Assembly: GCA_021161165.1 (NCBI GenBank)
Contig: JAGHBF010000133.1
Span: forward strand, 1-12,731
Reading direction: 5' to 3'
From: Candidatus Aminicenantota bacterium
Lineage (GTDB): Bacteria; Acidobacteriota; Aminicenantia; S016-38
Length of the DNA stretch: 12,731 nucleotides
Position numbers and translations under genes: made by a program. Within the stretch, counting starts at the first letter, position 1. The number at the start of each line of letters is the position of its first letter. The notes below the pieces were generated by a model. The model saw only the letters and a program-made list of their open reading frames with translations, did not search any database and was not told where the DNA came from. This document shows positions 1 through 7,554 of the stretch, piece by piece.

Positions 1-85
1 ATCCATTTATGTTTAGTTTATATGAGAGAGGGCATCTCCTTTTTTGTTGTTAACTAAAAATTCGCCTGGTTTTCCTGACTGTGGC

Positions 86-790
86 TTAATAAGCAGGTTC
101 AGGATTCAAAACTAAGTCAAGAACAACCTCCGCAACTGATGCGGAAGATGCTGCTATGGCTCCCCCAACAGCTCCCTCAGGTCCTATCAATGCCCCTATA
201 ATTGCTCCAGCTGCATCATGTTTTGCTGTATCCAGGAGCTCATCCTTTAGTGCGTTCCAGATTCCCCTTATCCTTTTTCTTCCAAGAAATGCAGCATAAC
301 TGTCTGGAGAATATATGCCGTTTGCGATTCCATCTTCTATTATCTGGGAGGCTATTTCCAGCCCCATAGAAAGACTTATTATCCTTCTATTCCGTGTTCT
401 TACGCGAGAAATTCTATTTTTTTCTCTGGATAAGATGAGTCGCAATTCTTCCAGATTTCGCGCTGACTGAATTTTTTGCATGATATCATTGTAATTCCCA
501 CCAGGATTTATTGCCCTTGTTCTTCTATTTAGGCTTCTTGCTTTGTTTACTATATAAAGGACTTCTGTAGAGGACCTTTTTCCTGCGTGGGTGGATATAA
601 AATTAAAGACTTCTTCCGAGCTTACATTTCCTGCCCTACCCCTGGATTTTAACCAGTTCTTCAGGGCGACCGGGTGGTCAATAAGAAACTTCATTATCTT
701 TGTGTGGTCCTGAATGGTGAGGGTAACTTCAGCATTTAATTGTGCGCTAAAAAATAAGACAGAGAGAAAAAAGATTGATAGCTTATTCAT
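86..790 (-). CDS. Exported orphan protein with Gly/Ala-rich hydrophobic C-terminus
   Basis: I do not recognise the family. The 234-residue product begins with a typical signal peptide: basic MNK, a hydrophobic stretch to about residue 17, and a likely cleavage after Asn-Ala at residue 20. There is no cysteine at that site, so it is not a lipoprotein. The mature part is helical-looking and Arg/Lys-rich in the middle (about 75-140). The last 45 residues form a separate Gly/Ala-rich hydrophobic segment with G-x3-G-like spacing (AGAIIGALIGPEGAVGGAIA), ending in a short polar tail. Such segments occur in glycine-zipper membrane-inserting peptides and in some bacteriocin-like proteins; applying that here is inference. 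The ATG start is supported by GGAGG (796-800) five bases upstream and a TATAAT box at 812-817. It is transcribed alone, divergently from the lysine genes. The gene is probably real; its function is unknown. Confidence 0.8.
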   Translation of the reverse strand: MNKLSIFFLSVLFFSAQLNAEVTLTIQDHTKIMKFLIDHPVALKNWLKSRGRAGNVSSEEVFNFISTHAGKRSSTEVLYIVNKARSLNRRTRAINPGGNYNDIMQKIQSARNLEELRLILSREKNRISRVRTRNRRIISLSMGLEIASQIIEDGIANGIYSPDSYAAFLGRKRIRGIWNALKDELLDTAKHDAAGAIIGALIGPEGAVGGAIAASSASVAEVVLDLVLNPEPAY

Positions 791-811
791 TTTGGCCTCC
801 GTTATGGAATG

Positions 812-829
812 ATTATACTTTTAAAGTAT
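812..829 (-). promoter_or_regulatory. -10 box and overlapping palindrome upstream of the exported orphan
   Basis: On the minus strand a perfect TATAAT lies at 812-817, placing the transcription start near 805 and leaving a leader of about 15 bases that includes the GGAGG ribosome-binding site. No good -35 is seen at 16-18 bases. A perfect 7+1+7 palindrome, ATACTTT-T-AAAGTAT (815-829), overlaps the upstream half of the -10. It could be an operator, but it is AT-rich and could arise by chance. Confidence 0.45.
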
Positions 830-899
830 GCTCTTTTTAGATTAGGTAATCAATAGAAAAAAGCCAATATTTATGCTTTTTAATATGATGTTGTTCTCC

Positions 900-954
900 T
901 TGACTATTTTCTGTTTAGTCTGGTAACCTGATAATCGGAATCAAAAAACGGAGG
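900..954 (+). promoter_or_regulatory. Tentative promoter and ribosome-binding site of the lysine catabolism pair
   Basis: A strong Shine-Dalgarno GGAGG (950-954) sits six bases before the ATG at 961 and fixes that start. Upstream, GATAAT (930-935) could be a -10 box giving a leader of about 20 bases, but its -35 is poor. A TTGACT (900-905) is a good -35 hexamer whose best partner at 18 bases is the weak TAACCT (924-929). I cannot choose between them. Confidence 0.35.
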
Positions 955-960
955 ATTTTC

Positions 961-2250
961 ATGAAAGTAGGAATAAGAAGGGAAGACAAAAGTATATGGG
1001 AAAGAAGAGTTCCTCTGGTCCCAGAGGACGTAAAAGAGCTAAGAGAGAAGGGGATTGAATTTATTGTTCAACCTTCTTCTATTAGAGTTTTTCCCGATGA
1101 AGAATATGTAAAAGCAGGAGCTGAGGTGAAAGAAGGCCTTTCTGAAGCAAAGGTAATTCTTGGAGTTAAGGAGATTCCTCCTTCAAAGCTTCTTCCTGAA
1201 AAAGTTTATATGTTTTTTTCACACACCATAAAAGGCCAGCCTTACAATATGCCAATGCTGAAAAAACTCCTGGAGCTTGGAACAACTCTTATAGATTATG
1301 AAAAGGTTACAGATGACAGTGGAAGAAGATTGATCTTTTTCGGTGTGTTTGCAGGATATGCGGGGGCAATAGATACTCTGTGGACTTTTGGGCAAAGGTT
1401 AAAAGAAGAAGGCATGGATACACCATTTGAAAGACTAAAGCCTGCTCACCAATACAATTCCCTTGAGGAAGCAAAGGCTGAGATAAAAGCTGTGGGAGAA
1501 GTTATAAAAAATGAAGGGCTTCCCTATGAAATTCTCCCCTTCGTTATTGGAATTGCCGGGTACGGAAATGTGTCGAGGGGGGCTCAGGAAATTATAGACC
1601 TTCTTCCTGTGAAAGAAATTGAACCCGATGATATATTTGAGCTTCCTGCAGACCCCAGAACCGTATACAAGGTGGTCTTTAAAGAATGGCACATGGTGGA
1701 ACCAAAAGAAGGAGAGTTTGACCTTCAAGATTATTACAAAAATCCCTATAAATACAGAAGTGTATTCAAAAAATATATTCCTTATTTAACTATTCTTATT
1801 AATGCTATTTACTGGGAAGAAAAATATCCTCGTCTCGTGACCAAGGAGGACCTCAAAAAGCTTTACCTTGACAGCCCTAAACTAAAGGTGATTGGAGATA
1901 TAAGTTGCGATGTTGAGGGTGCGATAGAAGCTACTATCAAGTGTACAGAGCCTGGTGACCCTGTTTTTATCTATGATGCAGAAAGTGGCAGGGCTATTAA
2001 GGGATATACAGGCAGGGGGCCTCTTATTCTGGCTGTGGATATTCTCCCATCAGAATTGCCCAGGGAGGCATCCATTTATTTTAGTCATGTTCTAAAAAAC
2101 TTTATACCTGCCGTTGTCAATGCGGATTACAGGTTGCCTTTTGAAAAATTAAATCTTCCTCCGGAACTTAAAAGAGCAGTGATAGTTCACAGGGGAGAAT
2201 TGACCCCAGACTATAAATATCTTGAAAAATTTATAGAAGGAGTGGAATGA
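961..2250 (+). CDS. Lysine-ketoglutarate reductase (saccharopine-forming), stand-alone form
   Basis: The 429-residue protein matches the LKR half of animal and plant aminoadipate-semialdehyde synthase, which condenses lysine with 2-oxoglutarate and reduces the product to saccharopine in the cytosol. The N-terminal domain (about 1-135) is of the alanine dehydrogenase / transhydrogenase N type, starting KVGIRREDKSIWERRVPL. A nucleotide-binding loop GIAGYGNVSRGA at 197-208 is the family's GxGNVS signature. The C-terminal GRGPLILAVDILPSELPREAS segment is also characteristic, with its run of substrate-domain residues near 352-372. The start has GGAGG six bases upstream. The stop overlaps the start of the saccharopine dehydrogenase gene (ATGA), so the two enzymes are co-translated as separate chains instead of the eukaryotic fusion. 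A biosynthetic (reverse) role is possible but the LKR-type motifs favour degradation. Confidence 0.88.
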   Translation: MKVGIRREDKSIWERRVPLVPEDVKELREKGIEFIVQPSSIRVFPDEEYVKAGAEVKEGLSEAKVILGVKEIPPSKLLPEKVYMFFSHTIKGQPYNMPMLKKLLELGTTLIDYEKVTDDSGRRLIFFGVFAGYAGAIDTLWTFGQRLKEEGMDTPFERLKPAHQYNSLEEAKAEIKAVGEVIKNEGLPYEILPFVIGIAGYGNVSRGAQEIIDLLPVKEIEPDDIFELPADPRTVYKVVFKEWHMVEPKEGEFDLQDYYKNPYKYRSVFKKYIPYLTILINAIYWEEKYPRLVTKEDLKKLYLDSPKLKVIGDISCDVEGAIEATIKCTEPGDPVFIYDAESGRAIKGYTGRGPLILAVDILPSELPREASIYFSHVLKNFIPAVVNADYRLPFEKLNLPPELKRAVIVHRGELTPDYKYLEKFIEGVE

Positions 2251-3554
2251 TGAAAAAAGTATTAATTCTCGGAGCAGGCCTTGTTTCAAGGCCTATGGTC
2301 AGATATCTTCTGGAACATGATGGTATTGAAGTGACAGTGGCATCAAGAACACTGTCCAAAGCGGAGGCTCTTATAAAGGGAAACCCAAAGGGAAGGGCTT
2401 TCCCCTGGACAGTAGATAACGATGGCGCTCTTGACATGCTTGTCCAGTGGGCAGATGTTGTGGTAAGTCTTCTGCCTTATACTTACCATCTCAAAGTTGC
2501 AAAAGCATGCCTTAAACACAGAAAGCACCTTGTAACCACTTCCTATGTTAAACCTGAGATGGCCGCACTGGATGAGGAAGTCAAGAGCAAAGATCTGATA
2601 TTCCTTAACGAGATCGGTCTTGACCCAGGGATTGACCATATGTCTGCCATGAAAATAATTGATGACATAAAAGCAAGGGGAGGCAGGGTAACCTCTTTTC
2701 GTTCCTATTGTGGAGCTCTTCCTGCTCCAGAAGCTGCGGACAATCCCTTAAAATACAAATTCGGGTGGTCGCCGAGAGGAGTTGCAATGGCAGGCAGAAA
2801 TTCAGCAAGGTATATGGAAGATGGGAAAATAATTGAAGTCCCGGGAGAAGAACTCTTCAAGCATCACTGGCCTCTGGAGATAGAAGGTGTTGGAGAAATG
2901 GAATACTACCCGAACAGAGATTCAATTCCATACATGAAACTCTATAACATAGGAGATGCAAAAACCATGTTCAGAGGAACCATCCGTTATCCTGGCTGGT
3001 CATCTCTCTGGGCAATAATTTCAGCCATGGGCTATTTAAATGAGGATGAACGGGCAGGTGGAAAAACTTACAGGGAGTTTACAGCAGATCTTATTGGATG
3101 CAGTGCTTCGGATGTTGAAAAGGTAATCATGGATAAATATTCAGCCACCGAGAAAGAAATAGAAAAGCTTAAATGGGTGGGGCTCCTTTCTGACGAAAAA
3201 ATAGACAGGGCAAAAATATCTCCTCTTGACCTTCTCGTTGACCTTCTCTGGAGCAAAATGCAGTACAGGAGAGGAGAGAGAGACATGGATATACTTCTTC
3301 ACAGGATAGAAGCGGAATTTCCTGGCGGGAAAAAGGAAAAGCACTCTTCTCTTCTTGTGGATTTTGGTATCTATGGACAGGAGACATCAATAGCGCAGAC
3401 AGTCTCTCTTCCAGCGGCTATAGGTGTAAAAATGATTCTGGACGGGAAAATAACCGCCAGAGGAGTTATGATCCCTGTGCTCAAGGAAATATACGAGCCC
3501 GCTCTGGAAGAGCTTGAATCCCTGGGAATAACATTTAAAGAGAAGGTGGAGTAA
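2247..3554 (+). CDS. Saccharopine dehydrogenase (glutamate-forming)
   Basis: The 435-residue enzyme should oxidise saccharopine to aminoadipate semialdehyde plus glutamate with NAD(P)+. It has an N-terminal Rossmann motif, LGAGLVSRP at 8-16, and the family segment GLDPGIDHM ending at residue 132. A later stretch, LPAPEAADNPLKYKFGWSP, closely parallels the SDH half of the animal bifunctional enzyme, so this is the LYS9/AASS type and not a carboxynorspermidine dehydrogenase. Two consecutive ATG codons are available: 2247 (ATGA overlap with the upstream stop) and 2250. AAGGAG at 2237-2242 is four bases from the first and seven from the second, so the second may be used. No aminoadipate-semialdehyde dehydrogenase gene lies nearby, so the pathway must be completed elsewhere. 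Confidence 0.88.
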   Translation: MMKKVLILGAGLVSRPMVRYLLEHDGIEVTVASRTLSKAEALIKGNPKGRAFPWTVDNDGALDMLVQWADVVVSLLPYTYHLKVAKACLKHRKHLVTTSYVKPEMAALDEEVKSKDLIFLNEIGLDPGIDHMSAMKIIDDIKARGGRVTSFRSYCGALPAPEAADNPLKYKFGWSPRGVAMAGRNSARYMEDGKIIEVPGEELFKHHWPLEIEGVGEMEYYPNRDSIPYMKLYNIGDAKTMFRGTIRYPGWSSLWAIISAMGYLNEDERAGGKTYREFTADLIGCSASDVEKVIMDKYSATEKEIEKLKWVGLLSDEKIDRAKISPLDLLVDLLWSKMQYRRGERDMDILLHRIEAEFPGGKKEKHSSLLVDFGIYGQETSIAQTVSLPAAIGVKMILDGKITARGVMIPVLKEIYEPALEELESLGITFKEKVE

Positions 3555-3658
3555 ATAAGAGAGAATAGTTTTACGTTTGACATTTCTCAGAAGATGCGAA
3601 GTTAAGCTTTTATAACTGTAATTTTATAGTAGTTAGGGGACCAGTTTATCAACTAATG

Positions 3659-3664
3659 TATAAT
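3659..3664 (+). promoter_or_regulatory. TATAAT box for a leaderless glycosyltransferase mRNA
   Basis: A perfect TATAAT ends six bases before the ATG at 3671, so the expected transcription start coincides with that ATG. No Shine-Dalgarno sequence precedes 3671. The nearest purine run, AGGGGA (3635-3640), is 15 bases before the alternative in-frame ATG at 3656, which is too far. The -35 region is weak. Further possible promoters upstream are TTGACA at 3577-3582 and TATAGT at 3625-3630, neither with a good partner. Confidence 0.45.
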
Positions 3665-3670
3665 AAATCC

Positions 3671-4819
3671 ATGAGAGCAGCTTTCGTTGTTCAAAGATAC
3701 GGGAAAGAAGTCATTGGCGGAGCAGAAAAACTGGCAAGGGATTATGCTGAGCGTCTCTTTATTAGGGGTTGGGATATAACAGTTTATACCACCACTGCAC
3801 TGGATTACATTACATGGGCTAATCACTATTCAGTCGGGGAAAGTATCCTTCATGGCGTGAGAATAAAGAGATACCCAGTGGAGAAAGAGCGAAATATAGA
3901 TGAGTTTAATCATTTTTCTGAAGAATTTTTTAGCGAAGAGAGAAACCGGGAAGAGGAGGAATACTGGCTGGAGCTTCAAGGCCCTGTTTCTCCGCAACTT
4001 GTAGAGGCAATATCGAGAGAACATAAGGACTATGACCTTGTTATTTTCTTTACGTATTTATACTATCCAACATATTATGGATTGAAGGAGGTGGGCAAAA
4101 GCGCGATACTTTTCCCAACTGCTCACGATGAACCACCCTTTCATATGGGAATAATGAGGGAGGTTTTTACAATCCCGTGCACCCTCCTTTTTCTTTCTGA
4201 AGAGGAGAAGGAGCTTGTGGACAGGTATTATCCTGCAGAAAATAGGCGGGAAGTTATCGGTGCGGGGATAGAGCCTCCTTCCCAGTTTTTCACAAAATTA
4301 TTCCTGGATAGATTCCTGCTTTATCCTCCTTTTATCCTGTATATGGGAAGGATAGATGAAGGTAAAGGATGTAACCAAATGCTTGAGTGCTTTATTCCCT
4401 ACGCGAACTACAGACCATCTCTTTTTGCTCTCGCAGGAAAGCTTAATATGGAGCTTCCAGCAGATCCCAGGATTAGATACTTGGGGTATCTCCCGGAAAG
4501 AGTTAAATGGGATGCTATTAAAGCATCAACCCTGACAGTTCATCCTTCTTCTCTTGAAAGTTTTTCTTATTTTCTGCTTGAATCCCTTTCTGTTGGGGTT
4601 CCTGGTATTGTTAATGAAAAGTCCCCTGTTCTTAAAGGCCATATAGAACGCTCTAATGCCGGTCTGACATATAAAGATTGTCCGAGCTTTGCCTCTGCTT
4701 TAGAACTCCTCCTTACTGAACCAGAACTCTACAATTACATGGGGGAACAGGGAAGAAAATACGTCAGGGAAAACTTTTCCTGGGAAGTTGTCCTGTCCCG
4801 ACTTTCAAGTGTGCTTTAG
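3671..4819 (+). CDS. GT-B fold glycosyltransferase, GT4-like
   Basis: The 382-residue protein transfers a sugar from a nucleotide-sugar donor; the acceptor cannot be told from sequence. The N-terminus (AAFVVQRYGKEVIGGAEKLA) is the typical first strand and Gly-Gly-Ala-Glu loop of the GT-B acceptor domain in GT4 enzymes. The C-terminal domain opens with LYMGRIDEGKG and contains the donor-site E-x7-E motif, ESFSYFLLE, at about residues 296-304, followed by GVPGIVN. It ends in the usual C-terminal helix, with YVRENFSWEVVL near the end. An in-frame ATG at 3656 would add five residues (MYNKS), but a TATAAT box between the two ATGs favours 3671. It is the only glycan-related gene here, so it may be in no pathway cluster. 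It is followed by recN after 48 bases. Confidence 0.8.
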   Translation: MRAAFVVQRYGKEVIGGAEKLARDYAERLFIRGWDITVYTTTALDYITWANHYSVGESILHGVRIKRYPVEKERNIDEFNHFSEEFFSEERNREEEEYWLELQGPVSPQLVEAISREHKDYDLVIFFTYLYYPTYYGLKEVGKSAILFPTAHDEPPFHMGIMREVFTIPCTLLFLSEEEKELVDRYYPAENRREVIGAGIEPPSQFFTKLFLDRFLLYPPFILYMGRIDEGKGCNQMLECFIPYANYRPSLFALAGKLNMELPADPRIRYLGYLPERVKWDAIKASTLTVHPSSLESFSYFLLESLSVGVPGIVNEKSPVLKGHIERSNAGLTYKDCPSFASALELLLTEPELYNYMGEQGRKYVRENFSWEVVLSRLSSVL

Positions 4820-4854
4820 ATTGCTCCTGCGTGTTCAAAAAGCTGGATATAGGT

Positions 4855-4860
4855 TATAAT
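4855..4860 (+). promoter_or_regulatory. TATAAT box immediately upstream of recN
   Basis: TATAAT ends seven bases before the recN ATG at 4868, with only TTTTCCT between them and no purine-rich ribosome-binding site. The predicted start of transcription is at or within a base of the ATG, so recN probably has its own leaderless transcript. A partial -35, TGTTCA (4832-4837), lies 17 bases upstream. No LexA-type operator was recognised. Confidence 0.5.
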
Positions 4861-4867
4861 TTTTCCT

Positions 4868-6454
4868 ATGATTACTTATCTTAGAATTAAAAATATAGCA
4901 GTAATAGAAGAAGCTGAGCTCGAACTGGAACCTGGTTTTGTGGTCCTTACAGGAGAGACAGGAGCTGGGAAGTCCATAATAGTGGGGGGGGTTAAGTTCC
5001 TTTTAAGCGGGAAAGGAGACCCTGACATAATAAGAAGTGGTGAGGAAAACGCTAAGATTGAGGTTATGTTTGAAGGTGATACAACAGCTTCCGTTGAAAT
5101 TAGAAAAACGCGCTCCAAAGGAATTCTTAATGGCGAGCTTGTGCCCTTAAAAAAACTTTCAGAAGCAGTGGCAGACAAAATAGATATTTTTGGACAGAGA
5201 GACCATTATTTTCTTCTCGATTCTTCTAATCATCTTCTTTTTTTAGATTCATTTCTTGGGCTTTTGGATTTAAGGAAAAGGTTGGCAAATCTCTGGGAGA
5301 ACATTAAGGAAAAAGAAGCAGCCCTTAAGCGGATAAGGGCGGAAAAAGAGGAGCGGGAAAGGGAAAGGGATTTCCTGCAGTTTCAAATAAACGAAATAGA
5401 AAGGGCTAATCTTAGACCGGGAGAGGAAGAAGAGTTAAGAGAAAAAAGGGGATTTATTTTAAAAAGGGAAAGATTGAAAGAACTTTTCACCCTGGTTTCA
5501 GCTGAACTTGAAGAAGAAGGTGGTGCAAAAGACCGTCTATGGAGTATGAAATCAGCTCTTGAAGAACTAAGTGATTCTTTTGCCGACATGAAGGCTTATT
5601 TTCAAGAGATAGATTCCTTCCTTTCTGTTCTTTCTGACCTGAATTTTGCCATAAGTGAAAAATCCTCCGTTCTGGAGGAGACAGAAGGAAATATAGAGGA
5701 GATAGAAGAAAGGCTCGCTCTCATAGAGCGATTAAAAAAGAAATACGGGGAAACTATAGATGACATTCTGGAATACAGAAACAGGGCGAAAAAACAGCTC
5801 CAGGAGCTGGAACAGGAGGATATCGAAGAAAAACTGGAGAAAGAACTTGAGGCGCTTTTTGAAGAGTACAGAAAATTAGCGGGGGAACTTTCCTTTAAGA
5901 GGAAGAAGGGAGCCTCTATCCTTAAAAAGGAAGCAGAAGAGAAGCTGAAAAAGCTTGCCATTTCGAGACCAATTTTTGAAGTAATCCTGAAAAAAACCGA
6001 ACCCTATGAGTTTGGGCTCGAGGAGGGAGAATTTTTCTTTTCAGCGAACCCGGGAGAGGAACCTAAACCCTTAAGAAAAATTGCTTCGGGAGGGGAACTA
6101 TCCAGAGTAATGCTTGCTCTGAAAAGTTTGAACGCAGAGGAGGGTAAAACATTCATTTTTGACGAAATAGATACTGGGATTGGGGGAAGAACTGCTTATA
6201 CCCTGGGGAAAATGCTTAAAGATCTTTCGCAGAGGAGCCAGATTATTGTTGTGACGCATTTACCTCAGGTAGCTGCATTTGCTGACCAGCATTTTGTAAT
6301 TGAAAAAGAGGTGAAGGGTGGAAGAACTTATACATATGTAAGGGAAGTTTCTGGAGAAGAAAGGTTGAAGGAACTTGCAAGGATGCTGGCAGGTGATACA
6401 AGTGAATCAGCTTTAAAAACAGCCCGGGAACTTTTAGACAGGACTTCAACTTAG
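4868..6454 (+). CDS. recN: DNA repair protein RecN
   Basis: RecN is an SMC-like ATPase that gathers and protects broken DNA ends during double-strand-break repair. The 528 residues (E. coli RecN is about 553) show the full architecture. The N-terminal ATPase lobe has Walker A GETGAGKS at 29-36. A long Glu/Lys/Arg-rich coiled-coil middle spans about 140-370. The C-terminal lobe has the ABC signature SGGELSR at 407-413, Walker B FIFDEID with D432-E433, and the switch histidine in VVTHLPQVAAFADQH. The SGGE signature and the short arms separate it from SMC, RecF and SbcC. The ATG is the only reasonable start. A leaderless promoter directly upstream suggests it is transcribed independently of the glycosyltransferase. 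All catalytic motifs are intact. Confidence 0.97.
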   Translation: MITYLRIKNIAVIEEAELELEPGFVVLTGETGAGKSIIVGGVKFLLSGKGDPDIIRSGEENAKIEVMFEGDTTASVEIRKTRSKGILNGELVPLKKLSEAVADKIDIFGQRDHYFLLDSSNHLLFLDSFLGLLDLRKRLANLWENIKEKEAALKRIRAEKEERERERDFLQFQINEIERANLRPGEEEELREKRGFILKRERLKELFTLVSAELEEEGGAKDRLWSMKSALEELSDSFADMKAYFQEIDSFLSVLSDLNFAISEKSSVLEETEGNIEEIEERLALIERLKKKYGETIDDILEYRNRAKKQLQELEQEDIEEKLEKELEALFEEYRKLAGELSFKRKKGASILKKEAEEKLKKLAISRPIFEVILKKTEPYEFGLEEGEFFFSANPGEEPKPLRKIASGGELSRVMLALKSLNAEEGKTFIFDEIDTGIGGRTAYTLGKMLKDLSQRSQIIVVTHLPQVAAFADQHFVIEKEVKGGRTYTYVREVSGEERLKELARMLAGDTSESALKTARELLDRTST

Positions 6455-6485
6455 TGAATTAGTATTAAAACATCTTTACAAGCCC

Positions 6486-6522
6486 ATCAGGAGCTGATAC
6501 CGCAGGGGGGTCTGTCCCTTGC
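6486..6522. other. Hairpin-forming sequences in the recN/ruvB convergent gap
   Basis: The 104-base gap between the two converging stop codons holds two adjacent inverted repeats. The first is ATCAG-gag-CTGAT (6486-6498). The second runs 6502-6522 and pairs GCAGGGG with CCCTTGC (one G-T pair) around a 7-base loop. An alternative stem, CCCTT-gcaga-AAGGG (6516-6530), competes with the second. Neither strand has a T-run directly after the stem, so this is not a canonical intrinsic terminator. It may still help end transcription from both sides, or be a single copy of a dispersed palindromic repeat. Confidence 0.35.
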
Positions 6523-6558
6523 AGAAAGGGTTAAAAAAGATAATGTATTCAGGAAAAA

Positions 6559-7554
6559 TCAGAAAAGAGAGACCCCTTTGGAGAATAGTTTATATGCCTT
6601 TTCTGTTGCCATCCTTCCCCGTGAGGTTCTTGCCAGAAAACCTTTCTGTATTAAATACGGCTCATGAACTTCCTCTATGGTTTCAGTCTCTTCCTTGAGA
6701 GCTGCTGCCAGTGTTTTTAACCCCACAGGTCCGCCTCCAAAGTCTTCTACTAAAATGCGAAGAAGCTTTCTTTCCAGTTCGTCAAGCCCATGACGGTCAA
6801 TTCTAAGACGTTCAAGGGCATTAAGAGCTACTTCTTTTGTTATCTTCCCGTTTCCTTCAACCTCAGCAAAATCCCTTATTCTGCGAAGTAATCTGTTGGC
6901 TATTCTTGGGGTTCCTCTTGATCTCTCGGCGATTTCACTTTTTGCTTCTTCATCAATTTCAATATGGAGAATTTTACAGCTTCTTTCAATTATTGCCTTC
7001 ATTTCTTCCACAGGGTAAAAATCAATTCTTTCTATTATTCCAAACCTGCTCCGTAGTGGAGGAGTGAGTCTTGCAAATCTTGTTGTTGCTCCTATTAGCG
7101 TGAAAGGTGCAATTTTTATCCTGATGTCCCTTGCTCCTGTGCCCTTTCCCACAACGATGTCAAGGGAAAAGTCTTCCATTGCGGGATAAAGCACTTCCTC
7201 AACCGATGGATGGAGCCTGTGGATTTCGTCTATAAATAGAACATCTCCCTTTTCAAGAGAGGATAAGATCGAAGCAAGATCTCCTGGTCTTTCTACAGCG
7301 GGACCTGATGTGACCCTTATTCGTGCTCCCATTTCCCTTGCTATTATCATGGCAAGAGTGGTTTTTCCTAAGCCTGCAGGTCCATGAAGCAAAACATGAT
7401 CCAGTGGTTCTCCCCTTTTACTGGCTGCGAAGACGTAAACCCTTAAGTTCGATACTACATTTTTTTGTCCAATAAATTCAGAAAAACTTCTTGGCCTGAG
7501 GCTTCTTTCGAATGAATCCTCTCCTTCCAGCCTTTTTGGTGAAAGTATTTCCAT
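6559..7554 (-). CDS. ruvB: Holliday junction branch migration ATPase RuvB
   Basis: RuvB is the hexameric AAA+ motor that, loaded by RuvA, drives branch migration of Holliday junctions. The 331-residue protein begins with the conserved RPRSFSEFIGQ region (20-30). It has Walker A GPAGLGKTT at 58-66, Walker B FIDEIHR with D109-E110, sensor 1 IGATTR, and the LRSRFG arginine-finger segment. The C-terminal winged-helix domain contains VGLKTLAAAL and the ending PYLIQKGFLARTSRGR. Its ATG overlaps the ruvA stop by one base (TAATG), and AGGAGA lies about nine bases upstream inside ruvA, so the two are translationally coupled. It is the last gene of the operon. Confidence 0.98.
   Translation of the reverse strand: MEILSPKRLEGEDSFERSLRPRSFSEFIGQKNVVSNLRVYVFAASKRGEPLDHVLLHGPAGLGKTTLAMIIAREMGARIRVTSGPAVERPGDLASILSSLEKGDVLFIDEIHRLHPSVEEVLYPAMEDFSLDIVVGKGTGARDIRIKIAPFTLIGATTRFARLTPPLRSRFGIIERIDFYPVEEMKAIIERSCKILHIEIDEEAKSEIAERSRGTPRIANRLLRRIRDFAEVEGNGKITKEVALNALERLRIDRHGLDELERKLLRILVEDFGGGPVGLKTLAAALKEETETIEEVHEPYLIQKGFLARTSRGRMATEKAYKLFSKGVSLF

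Noticed and set aside
20..46. GAGA-GGGCA-TCTC followed by CTTTTTT, looking like a rightward intrinsic terminator
   Set aside because: The stem is only four pairs, and nothing in the window is transcribed into it from the left, so it cannot be judged.
2247..3554. Carboxynorspermidine dehydrogenase as an alternative identity
   Set aside because: The GLDPGIDHM and PAPE/NPLKYKF segments and the adjacent lysine reductase gene fit saccharopine dehydrogenase far better.
5602..5961. 119-codon minus-strand, serine-rich open frame opposite recN
   Set aside because: Ser/Phe runs are the reverse complement of Glu/Lys codons in the RecN coiled coil; a low-complexity shadow.
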